Assembly: GCA_002747745.1 (NCBI GenBank)
Contig: PDQG01000004.1
Span: forward strand, 119,216 to 183,215
Direction of reading: 5' to 3'
From: a bacterium DOLZORAL124_38_8
Lineage (GTDB): Bacteria; Patescibacteriota; Gracilibacteria; UBA4473
Length of the DNA: 64,000 nucleotides
Shown: positions 53,434 through 63,169 of the stretch, one piece after another
Layout of the letters: each line of letters opens with the position of its first letter
How positions within the stretch are numbered: position 1 is the first letter of the stretch
Position numbers and translations under genes: made by a program
Notes under the pieces: model-generated
Seen by the model: only the letters and a program-made list of their open reading frames with translations
Told to the model about the DNA's origin: nothing
Database searches by the model: none

Positions 53434-56400
53434 TTATTCAATTTCTTGTTTCCAGTTATGTCCAAGGAAGTTGTTTAACCCTGGTGGTGTTTGTTCAAAC
53501 ACTCGTAGGTCGTACATAATTTTTACCGCTGGCTGGATCGAACCTTTGGGCTCATTAGGGTTTCCAATATATCGTCGAGAGATAAACAATTTTTTCGCAT
53601 CTCCAATCAAGTTTCCTGAAACTTTCAATTGTTTTTTTGATATTTCATTGTTCTTAGCAACAATTTCCCCACCTTTGTCTCCATCAGCCAAGGCAATAAA
53701 CACTCCGTGAAGTTCGGTAACACCTTTGTCGATAACGATGTTTCCTCCTTTCACGATAAACGCTGGAATGTATTTGTTTCCTTCAACTACCAAGTTTTTA
53801 TTAATAACCAAGTCCATTCCCTCGATAATAAATGTTTCTGACCGTCCGAGCGTTTTTACTCCATCAACTGGTAATACTAATTTCTCCTTATCTCCTTTTT
53901 CGAATTTTTTGAAGTAAATTCCGTTATTTCCAGCCGCCGTAAACATCCCTAATCGCTTTGGTCCAATTGTAGACTTAGCTGCCTTACCAATTTTATCAAT
54001 TTTTTTGGTAATAGTAGCGGTTTTCACTCCTTCATTTACCTTTTCACACTTTACTCCTTTCGTTTTGGTTCCAAATTTTCCTTTGGCACACAAGTTTCCA
54101 TTTTTCGTTTCTACGTATGGTCGAAGGATTTTAATTTTGGCACGAGCAGTATCTCCAACAGATTTAATAAAGTCTTGTTCACCATCTTTTAACTCTCCAC
54201 AAGCCACTGCTTCAACATTTCTTCCATCAGGGCCTGCATAAGTTACTGTTGCGACAGCAAAGGCTACATTTGTAATTTCACAAGTATTTTTGTCATCTAC
54301 TTGACTAGTTCTCAAACTATATACCAATTTTATCTGCAATGGATTATCTTCTGTTGCGTCTCGAAATTCAACGATTTCATCCTTATGAAATTCATACTTC
54401 AATTGCATATGGTCTCCCCCTGTTGTTTTTTTAACAAACCTTTCCGTTCCTTTTGCTTTGGTATAATTTTTATCTCCTTTCAATTTCAACTGTATATTTT
54501 CCAGCCCCAAACCTTTATTTCTATCAGTCCAAGCAAACCCTGCATGAGAGGAGACAATAACATCGTTTAATGACAATTCAATTGATCTAATATTCGAGAT
54601 ATTGACCTTTTGAATTGGAACACCTGAACTGGCTACATAGAAAGACTGTGGAAATACCTCCGTAATAACTTGATAAGTTATTTCATCTCCTACCGCTGCA
54701 ATTGGCGTAATAGTACTGTTAACTGTATCCCCTTCAATTTTTGTAATATTCTTTTTAACACCAATTTCCCCTTTTGTATTAATACACTTTGATATATTCA
54801 CTTTAGGTTTACAATCTACATCTCGACTACATGTTGTAATCCCTTTTGCTGCAATCCATTCGTCCAAACATACTTTTTCCTCTTTACCACTTCTCATACA
54901 ATTATTATAATCAACAATCGTTGAATCAAGCGTATTATCAGTATCTGGATATACCTTTCGACAACTGTATGCTCCATTACCATACGAACACATTCCCACC
55001 ATTGGACCAGTCGTAACACCTCCACCACCACCATTTCCACCAGTAGAAACAGTGTGTTTTGTTTCGTTAGAAACTTTTACCTTTGTCCCATCGGCGAACA
55101 ACTCAGCGCTGTTTAAAATCGTATCCGATTTCTCGGTTGTTGTTACTTTTACATCAAATACTACTTGTTTTGTTGAATTCGGCTCCATCGTTCCAAAATC
55201 AAATTCCAAATTCGGAGCCACACTCGTTGAAGTTTCAACCACGCCATTAGAAGTTTTGGTTAAGTCAATCTCAACAAACTTAATTTTGTTTGAAAGACTA
55301 TCTTTTACCGCTACGTTTGACTGAGCCGCATCTCCAGTATTAGTAACCACAATTTTATATTTATAAACTTTGTCATTTTGCCCATCTTGTTCGGCGTCTA
55401 CCGTACTATTTGTGTGCCAATCTTTGTTAGCAATCGTCTTGGCTGATTTATTAATATCTAAGTCCGTTGTCGGGTTCGGGGTGGTATCTTTCACCACGTG
55501 TTCCGTTCCACATTTCGTTTCCTTATCTGTATCGACCACTCCGTCTCCGTCCGCATCACAGTATCCTTTATTATCTACTATTTTATTTGGTATCTTTGTT
55601 CCGTCTGGCAACACTTTATTTACTTTCACTTTAAACACGGCTTCTTTCGTTTCTCCTGCCGCTACCGTTCCAAAATCAATTGTTACCGTTTGCCCTTTCG
55701 CTGTCACGTTCCCTTTCTCCGCTTTCTCAAATGTTACATTCGTATCCAATTCATCCGTTACTTTTACTTCCGTTGCTTCTTTCAACCCTTTGTTTCTTAC
55801 CACTACTCGGTATTCATACAATTCTTCTTGCTCTATTTCCGATTCCTTATGCCAGGTTCCGTTCGCTTTTGTCTTCGCATATTTCTCAAATTCTAAGTCC
55901 GTTGTCGGGTTATCTGAACCTTGCACTACGAAATCAACGTATAATCGTTGCATATTCCCATAACTTGAGTACACCGTTCCCATTGGGATATCTAAGGTAT
56001 TTCCTTCTTTATAAGTTACAGGCGTCGCAATCGCCTTGGTTCCATTTCGGAACAATCGAACTTGATTATTTGTATCAACCTGTGGCACTAATTTGGCGCC
56101 ATCTGGCAAAGAATATTGAAAAGTATCCGAGATTGGAGTTGTTTGATCAGAATCAATCGTGGCGGTCACGGTTCCGTTTTTCCATTTTAAATTCACTCTT
56201 ACATTCGTGGCTTTATTGTTTTCCCCAATATCTGTATCAGGCTCCCCTTGCATGGCATTATTATGCAAATACACAAACACTCGCACCACATCACCGCTTT
56301 TTAACACTGGCAACGTATTATAATATTTTTTAAAATCACCGTTATTTACTCTAGGAAGTTTTGCAAAACACTTTCCATTTTTTACTTCCACATACTTTAC

Positions 56401-56898
56401 TAGACCACTCGGTTTACAGTCCTTTAGTCGGCGAGCTACCTGAGTCAAACCGTTTTCTGAGATAGTCACGAATTTTAAAATTGTATCAGAATCTGAACAA
56501 TCACTTTCTCCACAAATTCGCCCTCGCAAAAAATCTGTTTCTTTAATAGCCATTTTTGCTTCTTCGTCGCTTAAAGTTTCAACATATTTCTGAGACATAC
56601 AATTAGGCTTGTTGTTCTTTGAATTATTAGGGTTTTCGGCAAAATAAGGGAATCCCACCAACTCTTCAGAATCATAATTCAGACTCGTCACACAACTATT
56701 TAATTGATACCTATCAACCCCCCATCCTTTATAGGAAGCCAAAGACGTTGCATCACCATATTGGTTAAATATTACTGTTTCCTTTCCATTCTCCCTATAC
56801 CCTTTTGGATTTTCTGGAACAAATATTTCTGCCGAAACTTGTACGGACAAAAAGAGACTCATACAAGCAAAAATCGATACCAACCATTTCTTTATCAT
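53434..56898 (-). CDS. Large secreted DUF11-repeat surface protein
   Basis: 1154 aa. Signal peptide MIKKWLVSIFACMSLFLSVQVSA. The N-terminal part is unassigned. Two DUF11-type beta-sandwich repeats begin NPTTDLEFEKYAKT (about residue 335) and NPTTDLDINKSAKT (about residue 476), each with VTNTGDAAQSNVAVKDSL-like strands. A calcium-type loop DADGDGVVDTDKE lies between them. A Gly-rich linker (STGGNGGGGG) leads to a Cys-rich middle and a C-terminal beta region. No LPXTG or membrane anchor is seen. Its start overlaps the stop of the small upstream gene (TAATG), implying coupling. Probably an adhesin or cell-surface layer component. Confidence 0.8.
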   Translation of the reverse strand: MIKKWLVSIFACMSLFLSVQVSAEIFVPENPKGYRENGKETVIFNQYGDATSLASYKGWGVDRYQLNSCVTSLNYDSEELVGFPYFAENPNNSKNNKPNCMSQKYVETLSDEEAKMAIKETDFLRGRICGESDCSDSDTILKFVTISENGLTQVARRLKDCKPSGLVKYVEVKNGKCFAKLPRVNNGDFKKYYNTLPVLKSGDVVRVFVYLHNNAMQGEPDTDIGENNKATNVRVNLKWKNGTVTATIDSDQTTPISDTFQYSLPDGAKLVPQVDTNNQVRLFRNGTKAIATPVTYKEGNTLDIPMGTVYSSYGNMQRLYVDFVVQGSDNPTTDLEFEKYAKTKANGTWHKESEIEQEELYEYRVVVRNKGLKEATEVKVTDELDTNVTFEKAEKGNVTAKGQTVTIDFGTVAAGETKEAVFKVKVNKVLPDGTKIPNKIVDNKGYCDADGDGVVDTDKETKCGTEHVVKDTTPNPTTDLDINKSAKTIANKDWHTNSTVDAEQDGQNDKVYKYKIVVTNTGDAAQSNVAVKDSLSNKIKFVEIDLTKTSNGVVETSTSVAPNLEFDFGTMEPNSTKQVVFDVKVTTTEKSDTILNSAELFADGTKVKVSNETKHTVSTGGNGGGGGVTTGPMVGMCSYGNGAYSCRKVYPDTDNTLDSTIVDYNNCMRSGKEEKVCLDEWIAAKGITTCSRDVDCKPKVNISKCINTKGEIGVKKNITKIEGDTVNSTITPIAAVGDEITYQVITEVFPQSFYVASSGVPIQKVNISNIRSIELSLNDVIVSSHAGFAWTDRNKGLGLENIQLKLKGDKNYTKAKGTERFVKKTTGGDHMQLKYEFHKDEIVEFRDATEDNPLQIKLVYSLRTSQVDDKNTCEITNVAFAVATVTYAGPDGRNVEAVACGELKDGEQDFIKSVGDTARAKIKILRPYVETKNGNLCAKGKFGTKTKGVKCEKVNEGVKTATITKKIDKIGKAAKSTIGPKRLGMFTAAGNNGIYFKKFEKGDKEKLVLPVDGVKTLGRSETFIIEGMDLVINKNLVVEGNKYIPAFIVKGGNIVIDKGVTELHGVFIALADGDKGGEIVAKNNEISKKQLKVSGNLIGDAKKLFISRRYIGNPNEPKGSIQPAVKIMYDLRVFEQTPPGLNNFLGHNWKQEIE

Positions 56899-57134
56899 TA
56901 TTTGTTGGGATTAGTTGAATAAATAGCATTATCTGGATGAGAAAGGATTTCGCCTTTTTCATTCATCACCGATGGCTTTGGTCCCACCGTAACCGGATTT
57001 ACCACTCGAGCTTGTGTTGGTGGATTTACTGGCGTCACACTTTTTAAACTTTCTAACGCCCAATATTTGTATCCTACAAATGCCAACCCAATCAAGAAGA
57101 GCAAGACGAGGAGCAGTATTCCAATCTTTTTCAT
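56898..57134 (-). CDS. Small single-pass membrane protein coupled to the surface protein
   Basis: 78 aa: MKKIGILLLVLLFLIGLAFVGYKYWA forms one N-terminal membrane helix, then about 50 polar, Pro- and Val-rich residues outside. The stop shares its last A with the ATG of the 1154-residue surface protein. It may help export or anchor that protein, but no family is recognised. A possible -10 TATAAT lies about 70 nt upstream of the start. Confidence 0.7.
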   Translation of the reverse strand: MKKIGILLLVLLFLIGLAFVGYKYWALESLKSVTPVNPPTQARVVNPVTVGPKPSVMNEKGEILSHPDNAIYSTNPNK

Positions 57135-57276
57135 TGTATTTTAAGTATTAAAAATCAGGTAATAATATCATAAATCCTGCAAAAAATCAAATAAATTATA
57201 CTATAAATAAATTAAAACTAGAAAAGTTTTCATTTGTCTATTGATTTTTTACGGAAAAAAATTAAGTTCTTGAGCA

Positions 57277-58143
57277 ATGAGTGAGAATTACTATGACATT
57301 TTAGGGGTAAAAAAAGACGCCTCAAAAGCAGAAATAAAAAAAGCGTTTCGAGCCGCTGCAAAGAAGCACCATCCAGACAAAGGGGGGGATGCCGATACGT
57401 TTAAAAAAATAAACCAAGCCTACGAAGTTTTATCTGACGACCAAAAGAAAGCCCAATACGATCAGTTTGGTCAAGTTGGAGGTAATGCGGGATTCGGAGG
57501 ATTTAGTGGATTTGGCGGTGGCGCCCAAGGATTTGGAGGCTTCCACAGTGCGCAAAACATCAATATGGAAGATTTGGGTGATATTTTTGGATCATTCTTT
57601 GGCGGAGGATTTGGCGGACAAGCTTATGCAAATAGACCAAGGCGCGGATCTGACTTAGAAGTCGAAGCTCATTTAACCTTTGACGAAGCCGTACTGGGAG
57701 CAAAAAAAACATTCAGATCTTCTTTTGGCGATAAAAAAGAAGTCGAAATCTCTATTCCAGCTGGAATTAATCATGGTGATTCACTCCGTATGCGTGGACG
57801 AGGAGAAGCTGGACACAACGGCGGGCCTGCTGGGGACTTGTATATTCACGTACGAGTGGCTCCCTCAAAAAAATTCACCCGTCAAAGACTGGATATTATT
57901 TCAGAAAAGGAAATTTCGGTGTTTGATGCCATTTTAGGAGGCGAATTTAAGGTGGAAACATTTTGGGGAAAAATGGATTTAACCGTACCAGAAAACACTC
58001 GAGACGGAAGTTTATTGCGCATAAAAGACAAAGGAGTAAAAGCCAAAGACGGACGAACCGGAGACCACTTAGTCCGCATCGTGCACAAATTCCCGAAAAA
58101 AATAAATAAAAAAATGCGCGAAGCATTGGAAAAAATAAAATAG
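57277..58143 (+). CDS. dnaJ: DnaJ-type co-chaperone without zinc finger
   Basis: 288 aa. J domain at residues 1-65 with the HPD motif in KKHHPDKGGDAD, and a G/F-rich linker (about 70-115). The two beta-sandwich client-binding domains follow directly (GSDLEVEAHLTFDEAVLGAKKTF, GDSLRMRGRGEAGHNGGPAGDLYIHV). The four CxxCxGxG zinc repeats of class A DnaJ are missing, so it is class B or CbpA-like. It stimulates DnaK. It ends in UAG; the same frame stays open until 58602. Confidence 0.92.
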   Translation: MSENYYDILGVKKDASKAEIKKAFRAAAKKHHPDKGGDADTFKKINQAYEVLSDDQKKAQYDQFGQVGGNAGFGGFSGFGGGAQGFGGFHSAQNINMEDLGDIFGSFFGGGFGGQAYANRPRRGSDLEVEAHLTFDEAVLGAKKTFRSSFGDKKEVEISIPAGINHGDSLRMRGRGEAGHNGGPAGDLYIHVRVAPSKKFTRQRLDIISEKEISVFDAILGGEFKVETFWGKMDLTVPENTRDGSLLRIKDKGVKAKDGRTGDHLVRIVHKFPKKINKKMREALEKIK

Positions 58144-58176
58144 ATTTGCCAAAAAAACGCACCTTTCGTATTATTA

Positions 58177-58602
58177 ATGCGTTCTTTGGCGTATTTAAAA
58201 ATCTCGTTGAGTGACGATCAATCACAAATCTACCCCTTGGTAGACGGGAGTTGGAAGAAATTTGTTTTATCAAAACAAAGAGTAGACCCAAACGGTTTTG
58301 AAATTCATAGTTTGCCCGTTAGCAAAACAAGTAAGTTTCCGTGGTTATTTTCGGAAAAAATTTTGGTTGGTACCGTTCGAGTTATACGAACACCAAAAGG
58401 CGAAGTTCAATTTTTGAATTTGGCATTCTTTTCATATAAAAAAATCATAAAATTCACCTATGAAGAAAAATTTCTTTCCAGCACCAGACAAAAAATCTAT
58501 CAACGAACAAGAGCAGACTACGCTCAAATACTGGCAAGCGCGCGATATTTTCCAAAAAAGTATCGATACGCGGAACCCAAATTATTCGTACAAATTTTTT
58601 GA
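58177..58602 (+). CDS. Doubtful ORF between dnaJ and ileS
   Basis: 141 codons from ATG 58177, in the same frame as dnaJ after its UAG. The first 94 codons fill the 316-nt dnaJ-ileS gap and look protein-like (KILVGTVRVIRTPKGEVQFLNLAFF), with the CGA codons typical here. The last part overlaps ileS by 143 nt and ends in UGA, a stop almost unused in this genome. It may be a small real gene or a decayed remnant. No family is recognised. The region otherwise shows no RNA gene. Confidence 0.3.
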   Translation: MRSLAYLKISLSDDQSQIYPLVDGSWKKFVLSKQRVDPNGFEIHSLPVSKTSKFPWLFSEKILVGTVRVIRTPKGEVQFLNLAFFSYKKIIKFTYEEKFLSSTRQKIYQRTRADYAQILASARYFPKKYRYAEPKLFVQIF

Positions 58603-61600
58603 TGGCCCACCATTTGCCACAGGGCTTCCACATTACGGACATATTTTAGCCGGAACTATTAAAGATGCGATTCCTCGGTATAAAACCATGAAAGGATACC
58701 GCGTTGACCGAAAATGGGGTTGGGATTGTCATGGGGTGCCAGTGGAATTTTTGGTAGAAAAAGAACACCAAATTGGGGGGAAACCTGGAATTGAAAAAAT
58801 GGGCGTAGGCCCGTTCAACGAACTTTGTCGAGGCGTAGTACAACGATGCGCGAACGACTGGGAAGACACCGTGTCTCGCATGGGACGATTTGTTGATTTT
58901 GAGCAAGATTACCGCACGATGGATCCAGAATTTATGGAATCTGTGTGGTGGGTGTTTGGTGAGTTATGGAATAAAGGTTTAATTTATGAAGGTGAAAAAG
59001 TGGTAGCCTACTCGCCAAAACTAGGGTCACCATTATCAAATTTTGAAGCCAATTTGAATTACCAAAACATTCAAAACGATAAAACCGTAACGTCTAAATT
59101 CACGCTGATTGACGAACCAAATACGCACTTTTTAGCGTGGACTACAACGCCTTGGACTCTTCCAAGTAATTTGGCCTTGTGTGTAAACCCAAAACTCGAA
59201 TATGCCAAAGTTGAAAAAGACGGAGATTTTTATATTGTAGCCCAAAACCTTGTCGCCCAAATATTTGGTGAAGACGCTGAAATTACCAGCATCATGGTCG
59301 GAAAAGATTTAGTTGGGAAAAAATACCAACCATTGTTTGATTTCTTCCAAGATACCCCAAATGCGTTCCAAGTACTCAGCGACGAATATGTATCTGATGC
59401 TGACGGAACGGGAGTGGTACACCAAGCCCCAAACTTTGGGGAAGACGATGCTCGTATTTGTCATGAAAATGGAATTAAATATTTGAGTCCCAACCCAATT
59501 GACGAAAACGGATATTTCAATCACGAAGTTTTACCCGACGAACTAAACGGACGATATTTCCGTTATGACCCCGAAGTGGAAGGGTCGAAAGAAAACAATG
59601 CCAATGATTGGGTGTTGGCCAATTTAGGGGAAAAATTGTTTGATAAAGGACAATCTACTCACAGTTATCCGCATTGTTGGCGAACCGATTGTGCCCTAAT
59701 GTACCGCGGAATTAACACCTGGTTTGTAGATGTACAAAAGGTAAAACAGTTAATGATTGAAAAAAATCAAGACATTAATTGGTTGCCTGCCCATTTACGA
59801 GACGGGCGATTTGGAAAACTATTAGAAACCGCTCCAGACTGGGCTATTTCTCGAAACCGATACTGGGGTTGCCCAATTCCGGTATGGAAATGTGAACAAT
59901 GTGGTCACACCGAAGTGGTGACCTCACAAAATATGTTGGAACAAAAGACAAACACCTCAGTTAAAGATTTACATAAACATTTTGTCGACGATTTAACTTG
60001 GAATTGTCCACAATGCACACAACAAACAGAAATTACCGTTATTAGACACGGCCAAACCGATGGGAATAAAAACGGCGTTTGGCAAGGACAACAAAATATT
60101 GAGTTAAACGAAACTGGACGACAGCAGGCTCGTGAGGCAAAAAATAATTTTAAAGATTTTGATATTGTCATAGCTTCTCCCCTCAAACGAGCGCAAGAAA
60201 CCGCACAAATTTTGTTCCCAGAAGCCCAAATTATTACTGATGAACGCATTATTGAAAAAAATCTTGGCTCATTTGAAGGAACGCCTGTACAAGAAACCAA
60301 CGACCCAAATGAAGTACGATATGGAAACTGTCCAAACGGAGAATCGTTTGAAAAAGACGTAAAACCACGAGCCAGAGAATTTGTTCGTGATATTCAGGCT
60401 CGATACCCTGGAAAAAAAGTAGCCGTTGTTTCACACGGAATTGTTATCAGGGCTATGTATGAAATAACCGGACTTGGGTCCCTCCGCGAAGATAAACTGT
60501 TTAAAAATTTAGATTCATTTTCAGCTATGCTGAAACCACAAATGGTTCGAATTCCTGAAGTATTAGATTGTTGGTTTGAATCAGGTGCCATGCCTTATGG
60601 AAGTGTTCATTATCCATTTGATAAAGAACATAAAAACCAATTATTTGCGGTGCGACACGGACAAAGCACGAAAAATATTCCCGTGGAATTAGCCGTCGGG
60701 ACGGTAGAAGAATCTGCTAAATATCCTTTAACTGAAAAGGGCCGAAAAGATGCTGAAACGGAAGCACAAAAATACGCCAACGAATTTGATATTATCGTAT
60801 CATCACCGCTCTTACGGGCTCAACAAACGGCGCAAGAATTTTTGAAAACTAACCCAAACGCCGAGTATTTTGAAGAATTTGATTTGATTGACATTCAAGT
60901 CGGACAATTTGAAGGACAAGAGGTAGCATCAGAAAGCAAATGGCGAAAAGAAAATAATTTTATCGTTGATGATGAGTTTCCTGGTGGCGGAGAAAGTTAT
61001 CGACAAATGAAAACCCGGATTGAGTCTATAATAAAAACCTACGACCAAAAATTTGCAGGCAAAAAAATCTTGTTTGTGTCTCACGGTTGGCCCATTGATT
61101 CAATTTTGGAAAAAAATGAAGGACGCCCAGCCACCATGCTCGATCAATGTTGTGCCCATACAACCGTTTTCGCATTGGATAACTTACATTTTGCCTCAGA
61201 TGATTTCCAACCCGCTGATTTTATTGCCGAAGGAATAGATCAAACCCGAGGGTGGTTTTACTCATTGCATGTGCTTGGTTGTGCCTTGTTTGGAAAAAAC
61301 ATGTACCAAAATGTAATCACCAATGGAATTATTTTGGCCGAAGACGGACAAAAAATGTCGAAATCGAAAAAGAATTACCCCGATCCAAATTTGATTTTTG
61401 AAAAATACGGCGCTGATGCTATGCGGTTTTATTTGTTATCTTCGCCCGTAGTCCGAGGGGAAAACTTCCGTTTTGCCGAACACGGCGTGGCCGAAGTACT
61501 CAAATCAATTATTTTGCCATTGCAATCAACCTATCAATTCTTCTCAACATATGCCAATATTGACGAATGGAGTCCGACTCGATTTGTATTTGTACGACAC

Positions 61601-63169
61601 GGCGAAGGCGACCATAATGTGGAACGAATTTACAGCGGCGACGCTAAGAACCAGCATAATTTGACCGAGAATGGCCAAGCACAAATCCATGAAATTGCCG
61701 AATTTTTACCAAAATTTGATGTAATGGTAACTTCACCATTTTTACGAACCAAACAAACGACCGAAATTGTAAAAACACTTCAAAATTTTGCTGGCGAAGT
61801 CGTTGTTGACGAACGAGTGCAAGAACCATACTTTGGAGAATTAGAAGGGAAAAAATGGATTCACCCAGCCGACCGTTACGCGAACACCAGCACCGAAGGA
61901 CCGTTAGCCGTTCAGGCACGAATCAACGAGTTTATTGACGATATGAGTCAACAGCACGAAGGAAAAACTATTTTTGTGGCATCACACGGATCACCCATTC
62001 GAAATGCGGATTGTTATCAAGCGAACGTAACCGAAATAGAAGATATGATGCGTGTGCCATATACGGGGACGGGAAAATACAAAACCCTTTTTGCGCTTCC
62101 AGATACAAAAAATGAACTTGATTTGTGGATTTTATCTGAATTACAATCAGTTATTAAACACTTTAATACGCATATGGATGCTTATAATATTGAAGTAGCC
62201 TTACGACCAATCGCCCCATTTGTAGATAATTTAAATAACTGGTATTTACGACGAAATCGACGACGATTCTGGGCGAACGGATTGGATGCCGATAAAAAAT
62301 CTGGATACGCAACCTTGCATTATGTGTTACTCACATTGTCAAAAATATTGGCCCCAGTTTGTCCCTTCTTTGCCGAGAAACTTTTCCAAGATTTAGGTGG
62401 AAGCGGAAGTGTACACTTAGAAATTCTTCCCAATGCGCGAGAAAATTGGATTAATGAAAGTTTGGAAAAACAAGTCTCAGTCGCACGAGAAATTGTCGCT
62501 TTGGCCGCTGGAATTCGATCCAAAGCCAAAATAAAACTTCGACAACCATTATCAACGCTTCAATTTTTAACCACCGAAAAAGTCGACCTTGATTTGGAAG
62601 TTATAAAATCGGAAGCAAATGTGAAAGAGGTAAAAATCTTAACCGAAGCTGAGTTAAGCCAATTTGCGACCAAAATTATTCGTGTAAACGCTCGGATGGT
62701 AGGACGAAAATTTGGAAAAAAAGTCCAAGAACTAATTAAAGCTGGAAAAGCTGGAGAGTTTGAAATTTTAGCCAACGGACAAGCCCAAGTAGCTGGAGAA
62801 ATTTTAGAAGCAGATGAATTTGAAGTAGCATTCTTAACGCAAGAAGGAGTGGAAGCCGAAGCCACGGCTCGCACCGTTGTATTGCTCGAAACTGAAATTA
62901 ACGACGAACTCGCAGTGGAAGGAATGTCTCGTGAAATCATTCGAAGCATTCAAGAAATGCGAAAAAATAACGGGTTTGAAGTATCGGATCGCATCAACGT
63001 TTCTTACCAAACTGATTCGAGTATTCTTCAACAAGCGTTCCAACAGTTTGGAGAAAAGATTGCGAGTGAAACCTTAGCACAAGCAATCGTTCAGACCGAC
63101 CTTGAAACAGAAACGATAAAAATTGATGGCGAATCAATACAGTTATTATTCGAAAAAGTTTCCGCATAA
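58460..63169 (+). CDS. ileS: Isoleucyl-tRNA synthetase with three inserted histidine-phosphatase domains
   Basis: 1569 aa; usual IleRS is about 900-1050. The core is complete: HYGH (58-61), CP1 editing domain with TTTPWTLPSNLAL and DGTGVVHQAPNFGEDD, KMSKS (965-969), anticodon-binding region and C-terminal domain. Three phosphoglycerate-mutase/histidine-phosphatase domains are inserted in frame: about 525-690 (RHG 529-531, VSHG), 728-912 (RHG 732-734, VSHG) and 1041-1213 (RHG 1046-1048, ASHG). Each also keeps the SPxxRxxxT and FEG/LEG catalytic elements. The first lies in the second zinc knuckle (NCPQC), the second just before PADFIAEGIDQTRGWFY, the third before the anticodon-binding helices. 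The role of the insertions is unknown. Confidence 0.95.
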   Translation: MKKNFFPAPDKKSINEQEQTTLKYWQARDIFQKSIDTRNPNYSYKFFDGPPFATGLPHYGHILAGTIKDAIPRYKTMKGYRVDRKWGWDCHGVPVEFLVEKEHQIGGKPGIEKMGVGPFNELCRGVVQRCANDWEDTVSRMGRFVDFEQDYRTMDPEFMESVWWVFGELWNKGLIYEGEKVVAYSPKLGSPLSNFEANLNYQNIQNDKTVTSKFTLIDEPNTHFLAWTTTPWTLPSNLALCVNPKLEYAKVEKDGDFYIVAQNLVAQIFGEDAEITSIMVGKDLVGKKYQPLFDFFQDTPNAFQVLSDEYVSDADGTGVVHQAPNFGEDDARICHENGIKYLSPNPIDENGYFNHEVLPDELNGRYFRYDPEVEGSKENNANDWVLANLGEKLFDKGQSTHSYPHCWRTDCALMYRGINTWFVDVQKVKQLMIEKNQDINWLPAHLRDGRFGKLLETAPDWAISRNRYWGCPIPVWKCEQCGHTEVVTSQNMLEQKTNTSVKDLHKHFVDDLTWNCPQCTQQTEITVIRHGQTDGNKNGVWQGQQNIELNETGRQQAREAKNNFKDFDIVIASPLKRAQETAQILFPEAQIITDERIIEKNLGSFEGTPVQETNDPNEVRYGNCPNGESFEKDVKPRAREFVRDIQARYPGKKVAVVSHGIVIRAMYEITGLGSLREDKLFKNLDSFSAMLKPQMVRIPEVLDCWFESGAMPYGSVHYPFDKEHKNQLFAVRHGQSTKNIPVELAVGTVEESAKYPLTEKGRKDAETEAQKYANEFDIIVSSPLLRAQQTAQEFLKTNPNAEYFEEFDLIDIQVGQFEGQEVASESKWRKENNFIVDDEFPGGGESYRQMKTRIESIIKTYDQKFAGKKILFVSHGWPIDSILEKNEGRPATMLDQCCAHTTVFALDNLHFASDDFQPADFIAEGIDQTRGWFYSLHVLGCALFGKNMYQNVITNGIILAEDGQKMSKSKKNYPDPNLIFEKYGADAMRFYLLSSPVVRGENFRFAEHGVAEVLKSIILPLQSTYQFFSTYANIDEWSPTRFVFVRHGEGDHNVERIYSGDAKNQHNLTENGQAQIHEIAEFLPKFDVMVTSPFLRTKQTTEIVKTLQNFAGEVVVDERVQEPYFGELEGKKWIHPADRYANTSTEGPLAVQARINEFIDDMSQQHEGKTIFVASHGSPIRNADCYQANVTEIEDMMRVPYTGTGKYKTLFALPDTKNELDLWILSELQSVIKHFNTHMDAYNIEVALRPIAPFVDNLNNWYLRRNRRRFWANGLDADKKSGYATLHYVLLTLSKILAPVCPFFAEKLFQDLGGSGSVHLEILPNARENWINESLEKQVSVAREIVALAAGIRSKAKIKLRQPLSTLQFLTTEKVDLDLEVIKSEANVKEVKILTEAELSQFATKIIRVNARMVGRKFGKKVQELIKAGKAGEFEILANGQAQVAGEILEADEFEVAFLTQEGVEAEATARTVVLLETEINDELAVEGMSREIIRSIQEMRKNNGFEVSDRINVSYQTDSSILQQAFQQFGEKIASETLAQAIVQTDLETETIKIDGESIQLLFEKVSA

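Noticed and set aside
58177..58602. A readthrough extension of DnaJ past its UAG, since the frame stays open for 153 codons
   Set aside because: DnaJ is complete without it, the extension overlaps ileS and ends in UGA; one-in-three chance of sharing the frame. Kept only as a doubtful ORF.
58460..63169. Inteins as the explanation for the long IleRS
   Set aside because: The insertions have histidine-phosphatase motifs, no intein N-terminal Cys/Ser or C-terminal HN splice junctions, and occur three times with complete RHG active sites.
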